Positions 26,328-35,723 are shown, counted from the first letter of the stretch. The stretch is DNA of 64,000 bases from Hoeflea ulvae (GCF_026619435.1 NZ_JAOVZQ010000001.1:3355501-3419500); one strand, 5' to 3'. The notes: generated from the sequence alone by a model not told the origin. Made by a program: numbers and translations.

Positions 26328-27557
26328 ATGACCAAGGCGATATTCCTCGACCGCGCGACCCCGCCCCACATCGTCACACTGGTGGTGATTTCCGGCCTTT
26401 CCGCGCTCAACATGAACCTGTTCCTGCCTTCCCTGCCGGGCATTGCCGCCTATTACCAGGCCGATTACGCCGTGGTGCAGCTGGCCGTGTCGGGCTATCT
26501 GGCTTTCACCGCGCTGTTGCAGCTTATCATCGGACCCTTGTCGGATCGTTACGGCCGCCGTCCGGTGATGCTGACGGGCCTGCTGATTTTCCTGCTGGCC
26601 ACCGCACTGGCGCCGTTTGCCCCGACGGTGGAGAGCTTTCTGGCTTTCCGGATGCTGCAGGCCGGCGTGGTTTCCGGCATGGTGCTGTCGCGCGCCATCG
26701 TCCGCGACATGGTCGGCACCGATCAGGCCGCCTCGATGATCGGCTATGTCACCATGGGCATGACCCTGGCGCCGATGATCGGCCCGGTCATGGGCGGCGT
26801 CCTGGAGGACCTGTTTGGCTGGCAGTCCTCCTTCGCGCTGCTGTTCGTGCTGGGACTTGCGACGCTGGCTCTGGTCATTGCCGATCTCGGCGAAAGCAAT
26901 CTCAGCCGCTCGCCCAGCATGCTCAGACAGTTCGGCGCCTATCCCGAACTGTTCCGCTCGCGGCGGTTCTGGGGCTACACGCTGACGGCCACCTTTGCCT
27001 CCGGCTCATTTTTCTCGTTTCTCGGCGGCGGCCCCTTCGTGGCCACGGCGATCCTGGGCATGAACCCGACGCAGCTCGGCTTCTACTTCGTCTTCATTGC
27101 GCTGGGATATATGAGCGGAAACTTCCTTTCGGGCCGGTTCGCCCGGCAGATGGGCATCAACCGCATGATGATCGCCGGCTGCATCCTGGCCACCTTCGGC
27201 ATGGCGCTGTCCCTGCTGCTGTTTCTCGCCGGCATCTGGCATGCACTGTCCTTCTTCGGCCCGATCTTCTTTGTCGGGCTCGGCAACGGAATCACCCTGC
27301 CCAGCGCCAATGCCGGCATCGTCAGCGTGCGTCCGCATCTGGCCGGCTCTGCGTCAGGTCTCGGCGGCGCCATGATGATCGGCGGCGGTGCCGCGCTGTC
27401 GGCGCTGGCCGGCGCCATCCTGTCCCAGGAAAGCGGACCCTATCCGCTGATCCTCGTCATGCTGGTCTCGTGCATCTTCAGTATCTTCGCGACACTCTAT
27501 GTGCTTCGCGTCGAGCGCAGCCTGGCGACCGAAGCCAGGACGGCACAGGCCAACTGA
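26328..27557 (+). CDS. MFS multidrug exporter, Bcr/CflA type
   Basis: ATG 26328 (MTKAIFLDRATPPH) is chosen over an in-frame codon at 26292. The 409-residue protein has twelve predicted membrane segments and the major-facilitator motif GPLSDRYGRRPVML between helices 2 and 3. The Bcr/CflA-type features are ALNMNLFLPSLPGIAAYY at helix 1 and FRMLQAGVVSGMVLSRAIVRDM around helix 4-5. It is predicted to expel small toxic compounds using the proton gradient. Single gene; the actual substrate is unknown. Confidence 0.88.
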   Translation: MTKAIFLDRATPPHIVTLVVISGLSALNMNLFLPSLPGIAAYYQADYAVVQLAVSGYLAFTALLQLIIGPLSDRYGRRPVMLTGLLIFLLATALAPFAPTVESFLAFRMLQAGVVSGMVLSRAIVRDMVGTDQAASMIGYVTMGMTLAPMIGPVMGGVLEDLFGWQSSFALLFVLGLATLALVIADLGESNLSRSPSMLRQFGAYPELFRSRRFWGYTLTATFASGSFFSFLGGGPFVATAILGMNPTQLGFYFVFIALGYMSGNFLSGRFARQMGINRMMIAGCILATFGMALSLLLFLAGIWHALSFFGPIFFVGLGNGITLPSANAGIVSVRPHLAGSASGLGGAMMIGGGAALSALAGAILSQESGPYPLILVMLVSCIFSIFATLYVLRVERSLATEARTAQAN

Positions 27558-27779
27558 AGCCGCGGCCGCAGGCTGCGGCACCCCGCGCCGACCGCGTCAC
27601 CGGCAGGTTGATATGGATTATCCCCAGCTTACCTTCGGGCAGGTTACGTAAGCTGGATTTTCTGTTGCATTAGCCAATGAAACAATGGGAGTATTCCGGT
27701 TCACGCGGGAGACAATGAACCGCGATAAAATGGAATGCGGCAACCACAGGCCGCAATCCGGACAACTGAGAGGACACCC

Positions 27780-28577
27780 ATGCCTATTTCCAAGCGTTTC
27801 ACTCTGGCAGTCTCGGCTGTCGCACTTGCCATGACCATGGGCGTCTCCGCCCAGGCCGCCAGCCATGGCGGCATGAAGAAGGTCGTCATCGGCACCGAAG
27901 GCGCCTACCCGCCCTTCAACAACCTGGAATCGGACGGCAGCCTCGTCGGCTTCGACATCGACATTGCCAAGGCGCTTTGCGAAGAAATGAAGGTCGAGTG
28001 CGAATTCGTCACCCAGGACTGGGACGGCATCATTCCAGCTCTTCTCGCCGGCAAGTTCGACGCCATCATCGCGTCGATGTCGATCACCGAGGAGCGCAAG
28101 GAGAAGGTCGACTTCACCAACAAATACTATAACACGCCGCCGGCCATTGCCGTGCCGAAGGACAGCGACATCACCGAAGCCAGTGATGCGGGTCTCGCCG
28201 GCAAGATGATCGGCGCGCAGTCGTCGACCACCCACTCCAACTATGCCGAAGAGAAGCTTCCCTCGGCCGAACTGAAGCTCTACCCGACGCCGGACGAGTA
28301 CAAGCTCGACATCGACTCGGGCCGCATCGACGCGGTCATCGACGATGTCATCGTTCTCACCGAATGGCTCAAGTCGGATGCGGGCACCTGCTGCAAGCTG
28401 CTGGGCACGCTGACACCGGATCCGGTGATCAACGGCGAAGGCGCCGGCATTGCCATCCGCAAGGGCGAAACCGAACTGCGCGACATGTTCAACACGGCGA
28501 TTGCCGCCATCCGCGAAAACGGCACCTACAAGACCATCAACGACAAGTATTTTGACGTTGATGTCTATGGCGACTAA
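27780..28577 (+). CDS. Polar/basic amino acid ABC transporter substrate-binding protein (HisJ/ArgT type)
   Basis: ATG 27780 has GAGAGGA upstream and begins a signal peptide (SKRFTLAVSAVALAMTMGVSAQA). The mature ~240 residues are a family 3 solute-binding protein: GTEGAYPPFNNLESDGSLVG (ligand-binding start), DWDGIIPALLAGKFDAIIAS, SITEERKEKVDFTNKYY and a C-terminal AIAAIRENGTYKTINDKYF. Two Cys pairs (LCEEMKVEC; TCCK) are likely disulfides. The ligand is probably lysine, arginine, ornithine or histidine. It heads an operon with two permeases, but no ATPase gene follows. Confidence 0.88.
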   Translation: MPISKRFTLAVSAVALAMTMGVSAQAASHGGMKKVVIGTEGAYPPFNNLESDGSLVGFDIDIAKALCEEMKVECEFVTQDWDGIIPALLAGKFDAIIASMSITEERKEKVDFTNKYYNTPPAIAVPKDSDITEASDAGLAGKMIGAQSSTTHSNYAEEKLPSAELKLYPTPDEYKLDIDSGRIDAVIDDVIVLTEWLKSDAGTCCKLLGTLTPDPVINGEGAGIAIRKGETELRDMFNTAIAAIRENGTYKTINDKYFDVDVYGD

Positions 28578-28610
28578 GCCGGACGTGAGCCTGTAACACC
28601 AGACCTGAAG

Positions 28611-28639
28611 CGGCGGGCGATGTTTCGTCCGCCGTTTTT
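28611..28639 (+). terminator. Terminator-like hairpin after amino acid-binding protein gene
   Basis: A 10-bp stem (28611-28620 with 28625-28634, one G-U pair), tetraloop and TTTTT, 33 bases after the binding-protein stop and before the first permease. It likely allows partial read-through so the binding protein is made in excess. Confidence 0.75.
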
Positions 28640-28678
28640 ATGACAAGACCGGACCACCGGCCATCAGCAGGGGACGAC

Positions 28679-29479
28679 ATGGAACCAACGGCATCGCTGG
28701 GAGGACAGCTTTACGCACTCGTGTCCCTGCTTGATCCGTTTTGCGGGCCGGTGGGTTTTCTCAACCTGCTTGCCGAAAACTCGCTGCTGTCCTGCGGCGA
28801 CACCGGCTGGGGCGACGAGGTGGCCCGCGGTTTCTTCGTCACCATCACGCTTGCCGCCTGCACGCTGCCGATCGGGCTGACCATCGGGTTGTTTCTGGCC
28901 CTGGCGCAGCAGACCGAGGTCCGCTCGCTCAGGATCTCGGCCAATATCTACACCACCATCTTCCGCGGTCTGCCCGAACTCCTGACCATCTTCATGATCT
29001 ATTTCGGCCTGCAGATTGCCGTGCGGGAAGCGGCCCTGGCGCTGGGGTTCGAGCGCGGCTTCGACATCAATTCCTTCGTCGCTGGCACCGTGGCGCTGTC
29101 GCTGGTGTTCTCCGCCTATGCCTGCGAGGTGCTGTCATCGGCGTTCAAGGCAATCCCCAAGGGCCAGTACGAGGCGGGCTATGCGCTGGGCCTGCGCCCG
29201 GGCAAGACCATGCGGCTGATCATCCTGCCGCAACTGGTGCGCATCGCCCTGCCCGGCCTGGGCAATCTGTGGATGATTCTGATCAAGGACACCGCGCTGA
29301 TCTCGGTGATCGGGCTTGGCGACACGCTGCGCCAGACCGGCATCGCCGCCAAGGTCACCAAGGAGGCCTTCTTCTTCTACGGCACCGCCTGCCTGCTGTT
29401 TCTTGTGCTGGCCATGGCCTCCTCGATCGTGTTCTCGAAGATCGAGACCCGGGTGCGCCGGTCGGGAGTGAACCGATGA
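28679..29479 (+). CDS. Polar amino acid ABC transporter permease (HisQ/ArtQ type)
   Basis: ATG 28679, behind AGGGGA, is preferred to an in-frame ATG at 28640 that lies directly on the upstream T run. The ~266-residue protein has an unusually long N-terminal segment (~45 residues, with FCGPVGFLNLLAENSLLSCG) before the BPD_transp_1 domain. That domain starts with VARGFFVTITLAACTLPIGL and contains the coupling loop YEAGYALGLRPGKTMRLIILPQLVRIALPGLGN. Five to six membrane helices are predicted. Its stop overlaps the second permease start (ATGA). Confidence 0.87.
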   Translation: MEPTASLGGQLYALVSLLDPFCGPVGFLNLLAENSLLSCGDTGWGDEVARGFFVTITLAACTLPIGLTIGLFLALAQQTEVRSLRISANIYTTIFRGLPELLTIFMIYFGLQIAVREAALALGFERGFDINSFVAGTVALSLVFSAYACEVLSSAFKAIPKGQYEAGYALGLRPGKTMRLIILPQLVRIALPGLGNLWMILIKDTALISVIGLGDTLRQTGIAAKVTKEAFFFYGTACLLFLVLAMASSIVFSKIETRVRRSGVNR

Positions 29480-30306
29480 GCGCGGTCAAGCAACTGATCG
29501 AGCCGCAGCCAGCGCCGCCCGTACCGGCATTCCTGTGGAGCCGCATGCGCATTCTCGGCGCAACCCTGCTCGGCCTGTGGATCGTCGCGGGCATCGCCCT
29601 GGTGGCCTGGCTGTTCGACGCCTGGGACATCGACAAGGTGACGACCTACGGTCCGAAATTCATCTCCGGCCTTGGCACCACGCTGACCCTGGTGGGGATC
29701 TCGATCACGCTGGGCGCGGTGCTGTCGGTGCCGATCGCGCTGGGCCGCATGTCCTCGAACCGGGTCCTTTCCGCGATCGCCTATGGCTATGTCTATTTCT
29801 TCCGCGGCACGCCGCTGATCGCGCAACTGTTCCTGATCTATTACGGCTTCGGCAGCTTCCGCGAACAGATGGAGGCGCTGGGACTGTGGGGCTTCTTCCG
29901 CGACGCCTGGAACTGCGCGCTGTTCGCCTTCACGCTCAACACCGCCGCCTATCAGGCCGAGATCCTGCGCGGCGCCATCGAGAGCGTCTCGCGCGGCCAG
30001 CATGAAGGTGCGGCCGCCCTCGGGCTGACGCGGTTGCAGACCTTCCGGCTGATCATCCTGCCGCAGGCGATGATCGTGGCGCTGCGCCCCTATGGCAACG
30101 AGATCATCCTGATGATCAAGGGATCGGCGATTGTCGCCATCGTCACCGTGTTTGACCTGATGGGCGAAACCCGGCGGGCCTATTCCCGCACCTTCGATTT
30201 CCAGACCTATATCTGGGCGGCAGTGTTCTATCTCGTCATTGTCGAGGCCCTGCGCAACATCTGGGCAAAGCTGGAACAGCGGCTGACCCGGCACCTCAAG
30301 CGATAA
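29476..30306 (+). CDS. Polar amino acid ABC transporter permease (HisM/ArtM type)
   Basis: ATG 29476 overlaps the previous gene by four bases. The 276-residue permease contains FISGLGTTLTLVGISITLG, VYFFRGTPLIAQLFLIYYG and the coupling loop HEGAAALGLTRLQTFRLIILPQAM, the standard landmarks of the HisM family. It would pair with the preceding permease in the inner membrane. No ABC ATPase follows: the next gene is a TPR-methyltransferase 63 bp away. The ATPase must be encoded elsewhere, perhaps shared with another importer. Confidence 0.88.
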   Translation: MSAVKQLIEPQPAPPVPAFLWSRMRILGATLLGLWIVAGIALVAWLFDAWDIDKVTTYGPKFISGLGTTLTLVGISITLGAVLSVPIALGRMSSNRVLSAIAYGYVYFFRGTPLIAQLFLIYYGFGSFREQMEALGLWGFFRDAWNCALFAFTLNTAAYQAEILRGAIESVSRGQHEGAAALGLTRLQTFRLIILPQAMIVALRPYGNEIILMIKGSAIVAIVTVFDLMGETRRAYSRTFDFQTYIWAAVFYLVIVEALRNIWAKLEQRLTRHLKR

Positions 30307-30369
30307 TCGCGGCTTGCCGCGGTCGCTCCTTTCTGCAAAAGCTGCGCGAAACCAGATTTGGAGGCTTAA

Positions 30370-31182
30370 ATGGCCAAGACCGACGACGACGCACTGGCCG
30401 AAGCCTATAACCGCGCTCTGGCGCAGGAAAAAGCCGGCGATCTCGATGCCGCAGCATTGGCCTATGCCGACGTGCTGGCGCTCGACCCCGACGATCATGG
30501 CGGCGCGTCGGTGCGGCTTGCCAGCATGAAACGCGGCGATGTGCCCCTGCGCGCGCCGGAAGCCTATGTCGCGACCCTGTTTGACCAGCATGCCGAAGTC
30601 TTCGACAAGGTGCTGGTCGAGGATCTGGGCTACCATGTGCCGATGCTGCTCAGGCAACGGCTGGGCGAGCTTGGCGAGACAAATTTTGAGCGCATGCTGG
30701 ATCTGGGCTGCGGCACGGGCCTCACCGGCGGCGCGCTGGAAGACATGGTCGACGACGCCACGGGGCTTGATCTGGCCGAGAACATGGTCGAGATCGCCCA
30801 TGAAAAAGGCCTTTACGACACGCTCTACGTCGCCGACGCGGTCGACTTCCTCGAAGACAATGACGACGACCCATTCGATCTCGTCGCCGCCACCGATGTG
30901 CTGCCCTATCTGGGCGAACTCGAACCGCTGTTTGCAGCGGTGGCAAAGAATGTCCTGACCGGCGCGCTGTTCTGCTTTTCCAGCGAAACCCTGCCGGAAG
31001 AGGCGTTTCAGGGCCGGCCCTACACGGTTGGCGGCTTCCAGCGCTTTGCCCACACGCAAGCTTATGTGCGCGAGGCGCTCGACGCTGCGGGCTTCGACTG
31101 CCTCGAGGCCGGCGACATCGTCGTCCGCCATGAGCAGGGCCTGCCGATCGCCGGACATCTGTTCATCGCCCGCAAGCGATAG
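30370..31182 (+). CDS. TPR-containing class I SAM-dependent methyltransferase
   Basis: A 270-residue cytoplasmic protein. Residues ~8-50 form one TPR-like helical pair (AEAYNRALAQEKAGDLDAAALAYADVLALDPDD). The Rossmann methyltransferase domain begins near residue 105 with motif I MLDLGCGTGLTG, then GLDLAENMVEIA (motif post-I) and FDLVAATDVLPYLG (motif II). This architecture (TPR plus Methyltransf domain) is common in rhizobia, but its substrate is unknown. GAGGC lies five bases before the start. It follows the amino acid permeases without an obvious terminator. Confidence 0.82.
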   Translation: MAKTDDDALAEAYNRALAQEKAGDLDAAALAYADVLALDPDDHGGASVRLASMKRGDVPLRAPEAYVATLFDQHAEVFDKVLVEDLGYHVPMLLRQRLGELGETNFERMLDLGCGTGLTGGALEDMVDDATGLDLAENMVEIAHEKGLYDTLYVADAVDFLEDNDDDPFDLVAATDVLPYLGELEPLFAAVAKNVLTGALFCFSSETLPEEAFQGRPYTVGGFQRFAHTQAYVREALDAAGFDCLEAGDIVVRHEQGLPIAGHLFIARKR

Positions 31183-31403
31183 AGCAACAGCCGTCACCCT
31201 GTGTAGGACATCTATTTCGCTTGCCGGACGATGGATGCAGGCATAGCATCGGCGCATGATCTCAATTGTTTCACTCGGCGGCCGCGCCATCGGCGCGGTC
31301 TATGGCAAGACACAGGGCTGGTGGCCGCCTCCGGGCCTCTGAGCGTGCCTGTGACCGATCCCCGCGGATCGATTCTGCCCACCTGAAACAATTTGGATTT
31401 CCC

Positions 31404-32537
31404 ATGATGATGACAGACCTTTCGGTCCGTGCCGACACGCTTGCCGTGACCTGGACGGACGGCACCTCGACTAACTACCCGACCATCTGGCTGCGCGACA
31501 ATTGCCCGTCCGGGCTGCACCCGCAAACCCATGAACGGATTCTTGATCTGCTCACTCTCGATGATGCACCGGAGCTGGACACGGCGCGCCTTGACGGTGA
31601 CATTGCCGAACTGACCTATGCAGACGGACATGTCAGCCGCATGCCCGTGTCACTTCTCAACGCCCACCGCCCCGGCCAGCCTGAAGCTGATCCGGGCACG
31701 CTTGCCGCTCGGCTTTGGCACAGTGATCTCGGCGCAACCGGCATCCCGCGGCACAAGGCAGCCCAGATCGGAGTGGATGACGCCGCACTCAATTCCTGGA
31801 TGCACGACACCGCCAGTCTCGGCCTCACCATTGTCCAGCATCTCGATGACCGGGTTGGCGCAGGCGTTGATATCGCCGAGCGGATCGGCTTTTTGCGTCA
31901 GACCAATTTCGGCACCACGTTTGAGGTGGTCAACAAGCCCGACCCGAACAATCTGGCCTACACCTCGGTCGCCCTGCCGCTGCATACGGACCTGCCAAAC
32001 CAGGAAGTGCCACCCGGCTATCAGTTCCTGCATTGCCTCGCCAATGAGGCGACCGGCGGCGGATCGATATTTGCCGATGGCTTTGCCATGGCCGAGGATC
32101 TTCGCAATGAAAACCCCGATGCCTTCCGCCTGCTCTGCGAGGTGCCGATCCCGTTCCGCTTTCATGATGGCGAGGCCGATATCAGGGTGCATGAGCCGGT
32201 GATCACACTGGATGCAGCAGGCGCGGTGATCGAGATCCGCTACAACGCCCATCTGGCCGCGATTTTCGACATGAACCCCGAGATCATGCCGAGCTATTAC
32301 CGCGCCTACCGCGCCTATATGGCCAAGACCCGGGATCCGAAATACCGGCTGACGCTGAAGCTGAAAGGCGGCGAGATGGTGGTGTTTGACAACCGCCGGG
32401 TGCTGCACGGACGCGATGCCTTCGATCCGTCGACCGGATACCGGCACCTGCACGGCTGCTATGTCGACCGCGGCGAATTCTCCTCGCGCCTGCGCCAGCT
32501 CGCGCGCCGGACCACCGCCGCAAAAAACGCAGCGTAA
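31404..32537 (+). CDS. Gamma-butyrobetaine dioxygenase-like Fe(II)/2-oxoglutarate oxygenase
   Basis: Starts with three ATG codons at 31404; upstream frame to 31266 has no coding character. The ~377-residue protein has an N-terminal GBBH-like domain (residues 5-90, WLRDNCPSGLHPQT) and a TauD-like catalytic domain. The iron-binding facial triad is HTD (His194, Asp196) and the distal His335 in RVLHGRDAF, with the 2-oxoglutarate-binding Arg further on. The family hydroxylates gamma-butyrobetaine to carnitine or trimethyllysine. The N-terminal zinc site of the animal enzyme needs three Cys; only one is present here. A stand-alone protein related to the N-terminal domain is encoded at 23228. Confidence 0.85.
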   Translation: MMMTDLSVRADTLAVTWTDGTSTNYPTIWLRDNCPSGLHPQTHERILDLLTLDDAPELDTARLDGDIAELTYADGHVSRMPVSLLNAHRPGQPEADPGTLAARLWHSDLGATGIPRHKAAQIGVDDAALNSWMHDTASLGLTIVQHLDDRVGAGVDIAERIGFLRQTNFGTTFEVVNKPDPNNLAYTSVALPLHTDLPNQEVPPGYQFLHCLANEATGGGSIFADGFAMAEDLRNENPDAFRLLCEVPIPFRFHDGEADIRVHEPVITLDAAGAVIEIRYNAHLAAIFDMNPEIMPSYYRAYRAYMAKTRDPKYRLTLKLKGGEMVVFDNRRVLHGRDAFDPSTGYRHLHGCYVDRGEFSSRLRQLARRTTAAKNAA

Positions 32538-32656
32538 CCGGCCACCCTGAAGCGACAAACAACAACGTGGCGGGCGTCATCGTCCGCCATGAGCCCGGCG
32601 ATTTGTCGGATATCTTTGGTGCCCGGAAGCGACAGAAGCCTCACCAGACGAACGTT

Positions 32657-34516
32657 TCAGACCTGCTCGATCTCGTTGGGAATGTAGCCGCCGGTCTGGC
32701 GTTTCCACAGCCGGGCATAGAGCCCGTCGCGTTCCAGCAGCTCGGCCGGCGGTCCCTGTTCGACGATACGCCCCTCGTCGAGCACGACAATCCGGTCCAT
32801 GCTGGCAATGGTCGAGAGCCGGTGGGCGATGGCGATCACCGTCTTGCCCTCCATCAGCAAGGCCAGCTTGTCCTGCACCGCTGCCTCCGCCTCGCTGTCA
32901 AGTGCCGAGGTGGCCTCGTCGAGCACCAGGATCGGCGCATCCTTGAGCAGCACGCGCGCAATGGCCACGCGCTGGCGCTGTCCGCCGGAGAGCTTGACCC
33001 CACGGTCGCCGACAAATGCGTCATAGCCGGTCCGGCCCTCCATATCGCTCAGCCCTTCGATGAAGCCTTCGGCTTCGGCGAGTGCAGCAGCGCGTCTGAT
33101 CTCCTCCTGCGAGGCCTCGGGCCGTCCATAGCGGATATTGTCGCCGACCGACCGATGCAGCAGCGAGACATCCTGGGTCACCACGCCGATATGGTCGCGC
33201 AGGCTTTCCTGGGTCACCTCGCTGATAGCCTGGCCATCAATCAGGATGGTGCCGTCGCGAACGTCGAAGAAGCGAAGCAGCAGACCGACCAGAGTGGATT
33301 TGCCGGCACCGGAGAGCCCGACCAGACCGACTTTTTCGCCAGGCTCGATCATAAGCGACAGGTCGGCGATCACCTTCTGGTCCTGCCTGTACTCAAACCC
33401 CACATTCCTGAATTCGACCTGACCCTTGCTCACCTCGAGCGGCCGCGCATCCGCCGCATTGGTGATCGTCGGCGGCGTGGTGATGACCGGCATGGCGTCG
33501 CGAATTGTGCCCAGAGCCTGAAAAATCTGCTGGCCCATCTGCAGGAAAGCGCGGGAACTCCCGGTCAGCCTGAGGACGATGGCGATCGATGCGGCAAATT
33601 CGCCGATCGTGACAAAGCCCGAGACAAGTCCCCACACACCAATGGCGACATTTGCGAGAATCAGAAGCACGTTGAGCAGCACTACGGTGATGTCGGTTGT
33701 CAGATGAAGCCGGCGTTCCAACTGCTGGGTGCGGATGGACTCGCCCATCACCTTGCGCATCAGGCCTGCCTCACTGTCCTCGGCGGCAAACAGCTTGACC
33801 ATCTGGATATTGGCGTAGAGGTCGGTCATCGCCCCGACGACCATGCTGCGGGCGCGCGCCGTGTGACGGGAGCGCGCGGCAAAATGCGGCACGGCAGCCA
33901 CCGAAACGACGATGTTGGCTGCAATCCAGACAACCACCGGAACCGCCAGCGGCCAGGACAGTGTGGCCAGCAGCACCAGCGAGCCGACAAACTTCATGGC
34001 AATATAGGGAACGTGGTAGAAGGCGACGACGATCTGCTGCTGCACGGCGGACGCGACCTGCCCAATACGCGACGCCACCTGGCCCGCGAACATGTCGTGG
34101 AAGAAAGCCAGGTCTTGCCGCTCCACCGCCTTGTGGCCCTGCCACGCCATCGCCGTCGGCATGCAGACCGCCACCACCAGAGAATTGATCGTGTTGGCGA
34201 GAAAGATCAGCACCGGCATCAGCGGAAACACCAGCAGGCCAAGAACCATCAGGACCGGCCATTCCTCTTGAAGGAAGACCGCTGCGCCCTTTGTATCAAT
34301 CCCGTCAACGACGAAGGAAACGCCCCATATCGTCGCCAGGTTGATCAACTCTATTGCCACCATCAGGATGGTCACGGTCAGGAGCACGCCGCGGAAAAGC
34401 CGCACAAAATGCATGACCAGCGCGAATGGCCCATCTGTCGGCAGTGGCGCGCAGGGAATGTCCAGCGGACGGACCATCGTTTCGAAGGGGCGATAAACGA
34501 AATCTGATAACGACAT
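32657..34516 (-). CDS. ABC exporter, fused membrane and ATPase domains (MsbA/MdlB type)
   Basis: A 619-residue half-transporter working as a homodimer. Residues ~35-330 form the six-helix exporter membrane domain; the ABC domain runs from ~375, with Walker A GLSGAGKST, Q-loop VVTQDVSLLH, signature [16 protein letters not shown], Walker B ILVLDEATSALD and switch His IAIAHRLST. It resembles the multidrug/lipid exporter branch in which two nearly identical genes are often paired, but only one is here. Substrate unknown. The gene is monocistronic, convergent with the dioxygenase gene. Confidence 0.88.
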   Translation of the reverse strand: MSLSDFVYRPFETMVRPLDIPCAPLPTDGPFALVMHFVRLFRGVLLTVTILMVAIELINLATIWGVSFVVDGIDTKGAAVFLQEEWPVLMVLGLLVFPLMPVLIFLANTINSLVVAVCMPTAMAWQGHKAVERQDLAFFHDMFAGQVASRIGQVASAVQQQIVVAFYHVPYIAMKFVGSLVLLATLSWPLAVPVVVWIAANIVVSVAAVPHFAARSRHTARARSMVVGAMTDLYANIQMVKLFAAEDSEAGLMRKVMGESIRTQQLERRLHLTTDITVVLLNVLLILANVAIGVWGLVSGFVTIGEFAASIAIVLRLTGSSRAFLQMGQQIFQALGTIRDAMPVITTPPTITNAADARPLEVSKGQVEFRNVGFEYRQDQKVIADLSLMIEPGEKVGLVGLSGAGKSTLVGLLLRFFDVRDGTILIDGQAISEVTQESLRDHIGVVTQDVSLLHRSVGDNIRYGRPEASQEEIRRAAALAEAEGFIEGLSDMEGRTGYDAFVGDRGVKLSGGQRQRVAIARVLLKDAPILVLDEATSALDSEAEAAVQDKLALLMEGKTVIAIAHRLSTIASMDRIVVLDEGRIVEQGPPAELLERDGLYARLWKRQTGGYIPNEIEQV

Positions 34517-34642
34517 GGCGGTTCACTTGAGGCCCGTTGGAATCGCCGCAATTAAAGCACACAATGATGTGCATGCTGCAATTGCAATACGTGCGGTTGC
34601 ATACGGCACAGCCGTCTATCACCCGGCAATTCCGGTCCAGCC

Positions 34643-34681
34643 CAGCAAAAACCCGCCAGATGCGGTCTGCAGCTGGCGGGT
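34643..34681 (-). terminator. Rho-independent terminator of the aldo/keto reductase gene
   Basis: A perfect 9-bp stem (34651-34659 with 34673-34681) and 13-base loop; read on the minus strand it ends in GGGTTTTTGC. It begins 27 bases after the aldo/keto reductase stop. Confidence 0.75.
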
Positions 34682-34707
34682 CGGGTCTGTTCCGAAGTGG
34701 GCCGGCC

Positions 34708-35538
34708 TTACATCAGCTTGAACACCGTCGCATCCGGTCCGCAGCGCAGGCCGACATCGAGGGTTGCGATGGCGCTCATCTCGGCGTCGGTCAGCGTGAA
34801 ATCGAACACGTCGAGGTTTTCCGCCTGGCGGCCGGGATTGACCGAACGCGTTATCACCGCGTGACCAAGCTGGACATGCCAGCGCAGCACCACCTGCGCC
34901 GGACTCTTGCCGGTGCGCGCGGCTGCGGCCTTGATCGGCTCGGCGTCAAACGAGTTGCCATTGCCCAGAGGCGTCCAGGCCTGGGGGACGATCTTGTGCG
35001 CATCGCAGGCGGCACGCAGTTCGGGCTGCTGCAGTTGCGGATTGATCTCGATCTGGTTGAGCACCGGCGCTTCCCCGGTGGCCTCGATGATCCGCTCCAG
35101 ATGATCGGCGTTGAAGTTCGACACGCCGATCGAGCGCATCAGCCCTTCATCACGCATCTCGATCAGCGCCTTCCAGGTCTCGACATAGAGATCCTGGCTC
35201 GGCACCGGCCAGTGGATCAGCACCAGGTCAAGCTGGTCGACGCCGATGCTCTTGAGGCTGCGCTCGACCGAGGCGCGGGCCTTGTGGCGGCCATGCGAAT
35301 TGTTCCACACCTTGGTGGTGACGAAAATCTCCTCGCGGGGCACATCCGAGCGCTTGAGCCCTTCGCCCAGACCGTCCTCATTGCCATAGATGAAGGCGCC
35401 GTCGATCAGCCGGTAGCCCAGGCTCAGCGCGCTCTCAATGGCGGCTGCGGTTTCGTCCTGCGGGATCTGCCAGATGCCGAACCCGAGCTGCGGAATGGAG
35501 TTGCCGTCATGCAGGGCAATGCGTTTTGTATCCGTCAT
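34708..35538 (-). CDS. Aldo/keto reductase (2,5-diketo-gluconate reductase type)
   Basis: A 276-residue TIM-barrel NADPH-dependent oxidoreductase of the AKR5-like branch. Catalytic tetrad: Asp and Tyr in YRLIDGAFIYGNEDG (residues ~45-57), Lys in FVTTKVWNNSHG, and His in LVLIHWPVPS. Conserved SIGVSNFNADHL, NQIEINPQLQQPEL and VNPGRQAENLDVFDF follow. The Thr of the common DTAxxY motif is Gly here (DGAFIY). The enzyme reduces aldehydes or keto-sugars in the cytosol. It lies downstream of and on the same strand as the penicillin acylase-family gene. Confidence 0.88.
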   Translation of the reverse strand: MTDTKRIALHDGNSIPQLGFGIWQIPQDETAAAIESALSLGYRLIDGAFIYGNEDGLGEGLKRSDVPREEIFVTTKVWNNSHGRHKARASVERSLKSIGVDQLDLVLIHWPVPSQDLYVETWKALIEMRDEGLMRSIGVSNFNADHLERIIEATGEAPVLNQIEINPQLQQPELRAACDAHKIVPQAWTPLGNGNSFDAEPIKAAAARTGKSPAQVVLRWHVQLGHAVITRSVNPGRQAENLDVFDFTLTDAEMSAIATLDVGLRCGPDATVFKLM

Positions 35539-35681
35539 GTTTCGTCTCGCTGTTTCAACCCGATCGCGGCGCGCGCCACGGGGCGCAGGCTTTGCGGGCT
35601 GGTTTCACCAATAATCGTGATCCGGTCTGAGCGGTGTTCCTGCCAAGCGTTATACCCATGCAGACGCACCGGCTCAACCAC

Positions 35682-35710
35682 CAGTGGCGGCAACTTTCGT
35701 GACGCCACTG
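35682..35710 (-). terminator. Hairpin just past the restored stop of the acylase gene
   Basis: An 8-bp perfect stem (35682-35689 with 35703-35710) and 13-base loop start 14 bases after the stop codon that follows when the acylase frameshift is corrected. No T run follows, so it is a weak terminator at best. Its location supports the corrected gene end. Confidence 0.4.
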
Positions 35711-35723
35711 CTCCTCGCCGGCT

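Noticed and set aside
31183..31403. N-terminal extension of the dioxygenase or a small gene
   Set aside because: Contains a 7-bp stem (31282-31298) but no T run, ribosome site or conserved coding; nothing supported.
32567..34507. 646-residue plus-strand frame opposite the ABC exporter
   Set aside because: Composition typical of antisense frames; the minus strand has complete Walker and signature motifs.
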